Shown: piece by piece, positions 18,761-27,838 of the stretch
How positions within the stretch are numbered: the first letter of the stretch is position 1
How the letters are laid out: every line of letters begins with the position of its first letter
Source of the DNA: Nematopogon swammerdamellus
Lineage: Eukaryota > Arthropoda > Insecta > Lepidoptera > Adelidae
NCBI GenBank assembly: GCA_946902875.1
Contig: OX336340.1
Span: 12,601,566 to 12,665,565 of the forward strand
Reading direction: 5' to 3'
Length of the DNA: 64,000 nt
The notes under the pieces: model-generated
Database searches by the model: none
What the model saw: the letters and a program-made list of their open reading frames with translations, nothing else
What the model was told of the DNA's origin: nothing
Made by a program: the position numbers and the translations under genes

Positions 18761-19429
18761 TGTTGTTCAGTAAAGTGGTGTAAAGTAATATTCAGATGTT
18801 CGAAATGTACGCATATATTTTCTTACTGCTAGGTAGCTGAATATGAATAACGGGAGCCATTCGCTCTGGTTCAGCAACCTCATTTTGTTTACATTGCGCC
18901 ACGTACGAGAATATATATAAGTACATACATTATGTATGAACTATGTAAGTTTATAGAGACTTTTGTACCGGCTACACTGCCTTTTTATAGCTATGGCTAT
19001 TGCCTAAATTTACTCTTTACGATTAGTCATATCATAACGTTGCTTCGTGGTTCAAGGCTAGCTCTATAGATAGACCTTGATAAAAGAAGATCTCTGATTC
19101 CGAAACTAAGTTAAGCTAATATATATTACATATATTATTATATAGGCTACATATACTACTATGTATGTCGAACGTAGAATATATAAAATTTAAACTACTT
19201 ATATCTATTGTTTATGAAAATGTCTTTTAGGCTTACTGTATTCCACTCTGCGAGAGCTCAATGTTCTTCTACTGCAGTCATTTGAAAATGTACATAGGTA
19301 TCTAGCATATATATCTATTAGTAAAAGTAATTGAAACTGACACACAACAATGATATAAAAAAAATTTTATTTACCTATATCTTAACGGGTATATGCTCAA
19401 AAAGGTTTAAGTGCGTAGTACCAGTAACC
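18761..19429. other. AT-rich stretch, nothing recognised
   Basis: Dominated by TATATA-type low complexity. No usable frame. Confidence 0.4.
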
Positions 19430-19560
19430 GACGAGCATCTGTGAAGAACATTATGAGAGTGGAAGAGGCTGCAGAGGTGTGTCAGGATCGTGGCAAGTGG
19501 GGATCCGTTGTCACTGCCTACCCCACTGGGAAAAGGTGTGACGCTATATATGTATGTATA
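19430..19560 (+). mobile_element. C-terminal and 3' end fragment of an RTE-like non-LTR retrotransposon
   Basis: One frame reads MRVEEAAEVCQDRGKWGSVV then TAYPTGKRCD. The E-x-C/A-QDR-x-KW-RSVVSAYPTGK pattern is one I associate with the extreme C-terminus of RTE-type and related lepidopteran RT polyproteins. Only about 40 residues remain, followed by a TATATG-rich tail. Confidence 0.55.
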
Positions 19561-21344
19561 TAATATATACCTATATATGTATGTATTGTACTATATATGT
19601 ATCTTAGCTTAATCCTCGGGCTTTAAGCCAATTTTAACCCGACTTCGATCAGAATCTGATCGTTTTAAGAATCAAAACAAAACTATATATCTAGTCATTT
19701 TGGCACGAAGCAACTTAGTATTATGATAGCATCAGCCTCAGTATGTCCACTTAATTGACACACGAGGAGGCTAACTATCGTTTGCAAATATATTCCCTCT
19801 TTTTGGTCTTTGAATGTTGTATTAACTCGTATTATCTATCACTGTACTGGTATGAGCTTCAAATATATTACTACAAAAATTTTGACTTGTGATTCTGACT
19901 GCGCATGCTAACCCATACTAAAATATTAGTTTGTCAAATTTATATATTAGTTAACGTATCAAATTTATTTATTTATTTATATTGACATGTGGCATGAAAA
20001 TTACTAATTACATTAATATTAATTCAAATAAGTACTTAACAATATAATTACAAGCATTTAACCTTTAAAACCTAGTAATACTAATTAAATTAAATTGACC
20101 TATCTGTATCTGTCTTATTCATTAGATACTTATTTACATGATTTGATACTAAAATGTATCAAATCATGTAAATTATGTATCCAAATTCTATATGTATCCA
20201 AACATTTGAAACATTGAAAAGGCTACACGTGAGTTTATTTTACTTTTACTTTTGATTTTATATGGTCTGATTAATAAAGCTTAAACCATAGGTTATTCTA
20301 GCTCTCAAACTGTAATTTAACACTATAAGCAGTGTCTATCATCTAGTTAATCAGAGACGTTAAAAACCCTTTGCAAAGTTTCTTGCCAGCTTTTCTTTGT
20401 GGATGTAATCGAACCGAATTCTAAAAACAAAACATGACAAATTCAAGTTTAGTAAGAATGATGTATAAGATAACAACTGAAATTTCAATTAATTGCAGTT
20501 ACTGTAGTACATACAGTTAACTTAGACAGAGACGGACAGAACATTGTCTATCTGAACCTCGCCGCCCACGTAAGGGTACACTCATCACGAAAAGATTATG
20601 CTCGTTATTACGAAAATGCGCTTGAGTTTAGCACAATGGGGCCTAACGCGTGTTGGTTGCCCACTAGTTAGCGGCCCTGTGTCGTAAGGTCCAGAGATTT
20701 GTCAATGGCAATACAAATTCGTGTGCCTTTTGGGCTACATTTCAGCCTATTTCAGCAGATATATATAATCATGTACGGGTTATTGAGTCGATACGATTAC
20801 GGGTTAATGTGTGAGTTAATGTTGTCGATCTGTTGATGCATTGTTGTATCTGTGTCTTGTCTTATTCATAATATGAAAGAAGAAATATTTTCTGAAAATC
20901 TGCTGAAAGCAAGCATGTAGTTGTCATAACCATCGAATAAAATTATCACAGTACTGTGAATTTTTTAAATGGCTTAAACTTGTCTCGGCGGACAGCTACG
21001 AGCCATCTTCGTAACATAACTTTATCGGTTGCAAACTTGTACCACCATTGTCTCACGACATGAAATCTGAAATAATTTGCTGAAAACGTCGAAAATGTGC
21101 AGACACCCATCACGCGAAAATATTTAATCCTCTTTACTATGGAGCTATAGACAGGTATTGACTGACAATTCCGGCGATGAGCCTCACGGCACATGGTCGC
21201 CACCTAGTGTGCGCTTGAAGTTTAGACCTCATTATCAACCTACCCGTAAAAAGCAAAGTACAATATTTATTTATTTTTAAAACATTAAAAGGGCGGGAAT
21301 AGGAAATCTAGTGACAAAGATGGAATTCGAACGTACTGTATTTT
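19561..21344. other. Largely unannotated stretch with an 18-bp hairpin at 20132-20173
   Basis: A perfect 18-base inverted repeat (20132-20149 and 20156-20173, loop TAAAAT) stands out. I see no gene: the 85-codon minus frame 20946-21203 has an ATG start but no recognisable content. The balanced-composition stretch 20530-20720 could be unique or conserved DNA. Confidence 0.45.
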
Positions 21345-21346
21345 TA

Positions 21347-21820
21347 CAGGATGTATCAGGATAGGTTTGAGAAACTTCAGGAATAGAAAGTACTCATTAT
21401 TAGAAGAAAAAAATCCTTATCACTCAAATCGAAATTCCGTTGTTTTTTTTTGTCATACAAAAGTTGAAAATTGTAATAAAAACTCGATGGACAGTGAGAC
21501 TTAACTGGAGAGTGCAGTGAACTAATTCAGTCCTCTTTTTCTTTTGAGGTCATTGAACTTTCAGTGTTTGGAATTTACCTACACGCAGCTCAATTGTACT
21601 AGTTATGTGTGCAACCTACCCATTTTTATTCATGAGTTAGAATTTATTTTTTATTTAATAAAGGCGGACGTTAACCATCCACCAAATCTTGAAGAATAGA
21701 TTTTCACCAAAAAGTTCTGTAAAATGATCGAATCTGGGAAAAAGTTTCAGAGCTTTTCGTGTTCAAATATGGGCCCCTTTCGAACCCTGCAGTTTCGAAA
21801 ACCTATCCTGATACATCCTG
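21347..21820. mobile_element. 474-bp MITE with CAGGATGTATCAGG ends and TA flanks
   Basis: CAGGATGTATCAGGATAGG begins at 21347 and its complement ends at 21820, with 22 bases perfect. Both ends are bordered by TA (21345-21346, 21821-21822). The interior is non-coding. A Tc1/mariner-type non-autonomous element is the likeliest class. Confidence 0.85.
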
Positions 21821-22829
21821 TAGAATGACATACTCTATGTCGGTGTAGAGATGCAGAGAATAGAACAATAATTGGGTGGGCCCGTGGGCGGCTGTTGCGA
21901 AAGCGGTTTCGCTCGATAGCACCAGAGCGCGCTGCGGTCTCGTCTCGCTGCTCTAGGACCTTAGGGCCTACACGATTCGACCGCGACCAATCGCTCGAAT
22001 ACGTCGCTGCGCTCCTGCGACGTAATATAAACTCTTTGAGAGATAGATATTATGTGTTCCATTTCACATTCTCTGTAAAATGTTTCCCCTTCCAAATATT
22101 TATTTTCATTGGCGCAACCACGAACTGAACATTGCAGCTTGCAGCTACGACATAATATACAGTGGCCACCTGACCACAAGGGTATTTATCACAAGTGACC
22201 TGCAGTTCTTCGAAACCATTCTGTCAGCAGTAGCCTTTGCTCGCGTAATGTTTATTTAACAGGAGATCAAATATCATACCGATACGAGCACGCCGCTAAT
22301 TCTCAGGTCGACCAGTGTGTCACCCAGCAATTATGACGTAGATTATACATCTTAGATTTCGGGTTATGTGAAGCAGATATAGGATGGCATACTTGAAATT
22401 AGAGATACGGAAATAACGTATGAAGTAAAATATTGTAAAATTACGGCATAATAGATGGGACTGACTACCGTGGAGTTGCGATGATACTTATGTTCGTTTG
22501 TTATGACAGCTGATAGCATCTTAATTCTACGTAATATTTTTAAGATCCCGTTGCAAAATTGCGAAACATGGTATCTTATGGGATCGCTCTGGTCTGGTGT
22601 ATGTCCTTCGGTCGCACGCAGATATCTCGAGATCTAATGAACCGATTCCGATGAAACTCCATCTCGAACTGCATGCAAATACGCAGAATAATTGCCGCAT
22701 ACAGATCACAATGATAACAAGAATAACATATTTTTATTTACGCTACACATTTTTTAGAATATATAAATTTATTATTAATAAGCGGATGTGTTAGCGAATA
22801 GGTAGCGGCTCAGGATTATGTCTAGCTAG
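21821..22829. other. Unannotated; CpG-containing patch at 21890-22035
   Basis: The patch has dispersed CpGs and CGCTGCGCTC-type words and is followed by AT-rich DNA. No clear splice site or frame. GAACCGATTCCGATGAAAC near 22638 resembles pieces of lepidopteran repeats. Confidence 0.35.
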
Positions 22830-22949
22830 GATTACTCGCAGCTCACGCTGATTTTCAGTCCCAATTATTATTACAGTCCCAATCTGTTAATTAATTATCT
22901 AATTAATTAACAGATTGGGACTGAAAATCAGCGTGAGCTGCGAGTAATC
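22830..22949. repeat. 120-bp foldback with ~50-bp arms
   Basis: The right arm (about 22900-22949) is the reverse complement of the left arm (from GATTACTCGCAGCTCACGC at 22830). The left arm carries an 18-base tandem insertion that duplicates CAGTCCCAA. The centre is TTAATTAATTATCTAATTAA. Expected to extrude as a cruciform. Confidence 0.92.
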
Positions 22950-23829
22950 TTGAAGTAATATCTTAAAGCACATGGCGAAGACAGGAAATAAAACAAATTA
23001 AACAGCTATAAACAAGCATCTCTAACGCAACAAACAAAAACACATGGGGAATCAAAGAACATAAAAACAGACAGAGAATACATAGTCAAACTAGACAAAA
23101 TATTGTATTAGGCGCTTATTTTTCATTGATTTTTTAATTGTTTTTGAACAGTGTTTGTGAACAGTTATATTTCTTTATACATACAGTGGGTACTTAGAAC
23201 TCTATCATAATCGTCAACACGCCACGTCCCACGTGCAGTATTTGAACGAGGCACAAAGGAAATAAGTTATTGAGACAAAATTGCTGAGAGTATGATCTAC
23301 ATATGTAGGAAAAAGGATAGTTTAGGAGGCTACGAGCTTCAGGATAGGCGATTTTACATATGTATATTTACATTTATTGATCTCTGACCTCTGACGGTCG
23401 GGCGCTAGGTTGTGGGAGAAATATTTTGAAAATATCGTATTTTTAATTTTAATGTCGAGTACTTATTATTAGTCAAAAAAAATTGCCGTTAAAAATGTAT
23501 TTTGTTAGTCGGAAGCACGAATAAACCTACGAAAACCTGGTTACCTAGAACCAAGTGTGGACTCGTGTTATCTTATCAAAAGATTTAAGCCGGACCGGGC
23601 AGGCAACAGTGACACATGTGTGCGTGTCGGTGAGTAACGTGAGACGACGCACTAATAGTACACACTAACTCTCATGCCAATATTAATGGTAAGTGGATAT
23701 TAATGGATACTCTTTAGTTTTTTTGTTGTTTTCATATTAACCCTATTGAAGTAAGTAACTAAAGCTAGTCGATGCCAAAACTTTAAATATAACTAACCTA
23801 ATTGAATTTACGTGGCATTTAAGTATGTA
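22950..23829. other. Nothing recognised
   Basis: Mixed composition. A GTGAGT donor-like site near 23631 follows a GT-rich stretch, but nothing supports an exon. Confidence 0.35.
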
Positions 23830-23990
23830 TGTATATATTCTTTATTGAACACCAATTTATACAAAATAGGCACAATAGGTGAGCTTAATGCCGTGAGGCA
23901 TTCTATTCTAACCAACCTTTGGGATGTGGGTGTGATTTATGTGCCATAGTAACGTCTTAATTAGTTTAATTTAGACAAATACAATTTCTC
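23830..23990 (-). mobile_element. Antisense 3' tail of a non-LTR retrotransposon
   Basis: TATATATTCTTTATTGAACA is the complement of a TGTTCAATAAAGAATATATA end with a (CATA)n tail. Upstream on the minus strand lies GCCTCACGGCATTAAGCTCA. Non-coding. Confidence 0.6.
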
Positions 23991-24044
23991 TTCGTAAACA
24001 TTTCATGAGACAACCCTAGAAAAATACGTACCTTCCTTATCCTT

Positions 24045-24265
24045 ACCTATAATAAAATCCAACGTCTGCTTTCTGTCTGAGTGTCTGTCTGTCCGCTTAT
24101 AACTCGAGAACCACTGAACCGATTTTAATAAATCAAACTCTACGGATAGCTTGATTCTTCCCATCAACTATAAGCTACTTACTATCACGCTAAATAGCTT
24201 ATGAGGTTAGCAGTGAAGTGAATTATGAGAGCGGGCGGAGCCGCGGGCACAGCTTGTTGTAATAT
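24045..24265 (+). mobile_element. Short Helitron-like non-autonomous element
   Basis: It opens with TATAATAAAATCCAACGTCT and CTGTCTGTCCGCTTATAACT, then ACCACTGAACCGATTTTAAT, and ends GCGGGCGGAGCCGCGGGCAC then AGCTTGT. The end block also terminates the arrays at 1-592 and 32687-33060. Assignment to Helitrons is by recall of lepidopteran repeats; no CTRR end is certain. Confidence 0.6.
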
Positions 24266-25377
24266 ATCAGCAAAAGCTTATATTAACTTATAAAGAAAAT
24301 TATACGAAATCATAAGGGGCAGAATTGTGTCCATACAAATGTATTGCTCTAGTTTCTGATTTGATTATGATACTTTATTTCAAAATGTGCAATAGGTATT
24401 TTAGACCTAGGTCAAAAATCCATAAATTTGCCTAGTCCGGACGCCGCCGTCAACATTACAAGTGTTTAAAAAAAAGGCACATACCATATTCATCTAAATA
24501 AGTTTATGATAGAATCCTAGAAAATGGATAAGTTTTTGAGTAGGAAAAAGGAGAATATGAAAGATCAATCTAGTTATCCCTTTCGCTCAGCATTCTGTAA
24601 ATAGGTGACGATGCAGCAGCAGATTTGTTAATGTGTTAAATACCTATTCCTAAAATTTCTCATCGCCCGCATTTTGTATTAAATGTCGGCAAAGCATCGG
24701 AACTATATTTATTATTTGGTTTTGAATATCTGAAATATATTTATTATATATTTTTTATTTGTATTTATTAATTATCCTTTGGAACCTAAAGAAAATGTGC
24801 ATTGGTCATACAATAGCAGCACTTGCTACATTTAATTAATATCGATTTGCTTAACCTGGCAAGAGGCTAACAATTTTAAAATATTTCACACACAAAATAC
24901 ACCTACCAACAAAGACATTAAACAATCTCTTTGCCTACCAATTAAACACACAGCAATATAGTACTTTATAAAATACACTAGCATCAAAGAAATGTCAATA
25001 GATTAAAAACTGAAAATAAGAGCATCTATTGAGGTTTGTCAGTAAGTAAATAAAAAATTATAAAATAATATTTAAAAAAAAATACAGTAAAATCAAATCA
25101 AATTACTTAGTTATAAAAATTCGAGAATCTATGGATTTCTCACTAAATGAAAATATTAGAATTAAAAGCTTGAAAACATTTTCAAGTATTATTGAAAAAC
25201 ATATTCCAGTGCCAAAAATGAATGAAAATGGAGAGCTTGAGAGCTCTAAAAATAACGTTTTCTTTTAGACCAAGCTTGATCGCAAGGAAAATTTATAATT
25301 TTAACGATTTTTTTTAAGTTCTATGTAATAAAAGAGAGAATGTAAATAGAAGGAGAGTCACAACGAGATGTGCTACG
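24266..25377. other. AT-rich stretch, nothing recognised
   Basis: Low-complexity AT DNA. No repeats with clear boundaries and no frames. Confidence 0.4.
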
Positions 25378-25640
25378 ACTTACCTCAGTTCAAAGGGCTG
25401 CCCACCTAATTCCGGGCACTTTACTGTTTTGGCGGGAAAGCCATCTTCAACAAGCACTCCCGCGCAACGAGCAAAGCGCTCTCCGTGTGGCGCACGCGCA
25501 GACAGACTAACCATCTAACTTAACATGACTGATGGCGACAGGCGGGAACCTGACTGCCGCCGGCGGCGCCGCCGATGCGGTTCCATCCGCGTGGACCATT
25601 TCGTCATTTCATTACGCATTCATCAGTTGCTTATATCAAT
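25378..25640 (-). promoter_or_regulatory. Candidate host promoter and non-coding first exon (minus strand)
   Basis: A CpG-rich island in AT-rich DNA. On the minus strand it ends in CTGAG then GTAAGT (exon end at 25384, intron from 25383), a perfect 5' splice-site match. Upstream is a TATA-like GATATAAG (about 25632-25640). Within it an ATG at 25597-25599 in good context (A at -3, G at +4) opens a 30-codon frame that could be an upstream ORF. No acceptor or coding exon is seen downstream (toward lower coordinates). Chance remains possible. Confidence 0.4.
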
Positions 25641-25819
25641 ATGAACGGGTGATAATGTCGAGAGCGCAATGACCGCCTAACTCTGGCAAACATTTGAACG
25701 CACAGGCTGGCAGATAGCAGATTGAAGTGAAATAGCTACTTTCTGACAAATTACAATTATGCTATATCTATACGTATGCTAGTACATTCACTTTTTCGTT
25801 TATTAAAATTTGTTAAAAC
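25641..25819. other. Nothing recognised
   Basis: Short unique-looking spacer between the CpG patch and the next repeat. Confidence 0.4.
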
Positions 25820-26190
25820 AAAATTTTAGTACCTACCTATTTTGGAGGACAAATTGTCTATTTTGGGGGAGAAATTTAAAATTATTTTGTCCAGTGCTTC
25901 ATGTGATGTATCAAATGAAAGGACTCGTTAATAAAAGAAATACAAATATATTGTTTTTATAAAATTTAAACGCATGCTTTAAAAGATATTAAAGAAAATA
26001 TACGAAAATTAAGCACCCCCTCGCCCCTTATCTTAGAAACTACAGTCTAATAATAAAAAAAAAATTGGGAATATATGGTCTCTCATATAGTTTACAGGAA
26101 AAGCTAAACGAAAGTCCTAAGTCGTTCTCACGGAATGGTACGGAACCTCTCCACGGGAGTTCGACTCGCACTTGACGACGTGGTTTTATG
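25820..26190 (+). repeat. Fullest copy of the GGTACGGAACC...CTCGCACTTG interspersed repeat
   Basis: It runs from TTTTGGAGGACAAATTGTCT through ATGTATCAAATGAAAGGACT and CACCCCCTCGCCCCTTATC to GGTACGGAACCTCTCCACGG and GTTCGACTCGCACTTGACG. The 3' half matches 5080-5300 and the order is reversed at 18500-18760. Confidence 0.65.
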
Positions 26191-26955
26191 TGATATACCT
26201 AACTATAAATGAACTATTTGAGACGCGGGCTATTGCCAAATTTCATGATTCTAGGTCAACCATAAAGGTTTTGATGAGTGAGATTTCGAGTATCAAAATA
26301 TGTGACATAAATGGCTGTATGTTTTGATTGCGTTTACTCAGAAGCTTGACTTTACACCTTTAAGTGACCGTACACCTTAGTACTTGATATTAATTTATAT
26401 AAATAAATTAATTCTCTACTCGTTTCTAAGCAAAAGGATCATGACAGGCGGACAAAAAAGTGATCCTGTAAGTGTTCCGTTTATAGCCTAGTATCGGCGG
26501 CTTTGAATCGGAATCAATGAAACACGTGTGATCAGTTAGATCCGGTCTTTTGAGGTACGGAATCCTAAAAATATTTCTATTTTCGCATTAGAACTCTGAA
26601 AAGAGTTGTATTGCTAATTGGGTTAAAAAAAAATAATGAAAACTCCCGTTCGGATTCGCCTTCATTTGATCAAAAACAAGACCAAAAGCAGGCATCAGCT
26701 GAAACTTGTAAGCATCGACTGTACTGCAAGACGTATTAGAATATAAAATGTTAGCAGCGTTTGAAGCTCGATCCTTTCGGGCCTTGCTTTTACAGCTGCT
26801 CCCCCGAGCTTCGCGCGTAGCCTAGCCGGCTTTCAAGGGCTCATTAGTTACCGTAAACATGAGCAGTTGGTACGAAACTTAAAGGCTTTTGTATAACACA
26901 GGCGCGAGGCGGCGACGGCGTGGGTGGCGGCCGCGGTGAAATGACGCATTTCAGC
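26191..26955. other. Nothing recognised; GC-rich island 26885-26945
   Basis: Mostly AT-rich DNA. Around 26885-26945 the sequence becomes CpG-rich (GCGAGGCGGCGACGGCG). No frame or splice pair is convincing. Confidence 0.35.
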
Positions 26956-27345
26956 TTATTAACCGACTTCCCAAAAGGAGGAGGTTCGACTGTATGTTTT
27001 TTTTTAATGTTTGTTACGCGATTACTCCGTCAATTGTGGGCTGATATTGAAAATTCTTTTTTTGTTTGAAAGAGGATAACCCTGAGGTGGTCCCATTTTT
27101 TTGAAATTGATTCAGCGGTTTCTTTTAAATCAACAAAATACTATTGTGTCTGGTTACCTTCAGCAAAACTTGTGATGTTGTGTTTTTCAGCAATTTGCAG
27201 TTTAATAATAAGGTACTATAGTTTTTCAGAAACAGCTCTAACAATTCGGATGAAAAGTTGTATTTAGATAATGTTTTTTTTTTCAAGTTTATCATGATAT
27301 GTGTAGACGCTGAACGAAGCTCGGTTACCCAGGTAATTAATTAAT
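26956..27345 (+). repeat. Common lepidopteran repeat beginning AACCGACTTCC and ending CGAAGCTCGGTTACCCAGG
   Basis: AACCGACTTCCCAAAAGGAG, GAGGTTCGACTGTATG and a T tract start it. GAAAGAGGATAACCCTGAGG and TGGTCCCATTTTTTTG lie in the middle, and CGAACGAAGCTCGGTTACCC ends it. I recognise this as one of the commonest lepidopteran interspersed repeats; a LINE 3' region or SINE is likely. Confidence 0.7.
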
Positions 27346-27838
27346 AAAAGAGAAATTCAATGGGAAAAAATCATAAAGACGAAATTACTACTTAATATAT
27401 TATATGCCTGTAGGCCACATTATTTTAGTCACGTGGCTTCTGTCTGATGCTAAGGAATGCCGATACAATTTTAGTCTTAAACTTAATTACATAACTTAAT
27501 AAAAAAAAACTACTTCTGCACACTGGGGACATCATCCTATTGTCCCGGGGACGGCCGCCAAGTAAATTTATGCAACGTTTCTGTGGTTCTAAATTTCTTT
27601 GGGTCGTCGCTCCGATTTATATGTGGTACAAACCTGGCGCGCCGCGCGTCGCGCGCCGCCGCCACCGCGCCACCTCCTCCGCGCTCCGTGCCGCCGCCGC
27701 GCCGCCGCCGCCGCTGCCACCAGCCCAGCGCTACCCAATTACAGACTCCATTGATCTTTCTCTGCACATAAAGAGGCAAACAGAATCGAATCAACACGTC
27801 TAAAGTGCTGCGTCCCAGTGGATCTCGCATTCATTACC
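27346..27838. other. Short stretch with an extremely CpG-rich patch (27630-27735)
   Basis: The patch is (GCC)n/(CGC)n-like and opens frames on both strands (27537-27830 minus, 27540-27803 plus), which are composition artefacts. It could be a 5' UTR or promoter segment next to the target site of copy D. Confidence 0.35.

Noticed and set aside
20946..21203. 85-codon minus-strand ORF starting MATMCREAHRRNC
   Set aside because: No recognisable domain, Trp/Arg-rich chance composition, no promoter or splice context; I would not call it a gene.
27537..27830. Arg/Gly-rich 97-codon minus frame and Ala/Pro-rich plus frames
   Set aside because: Composition artefacts of a (GCC)n CpG-rich patch; every frame is open there.
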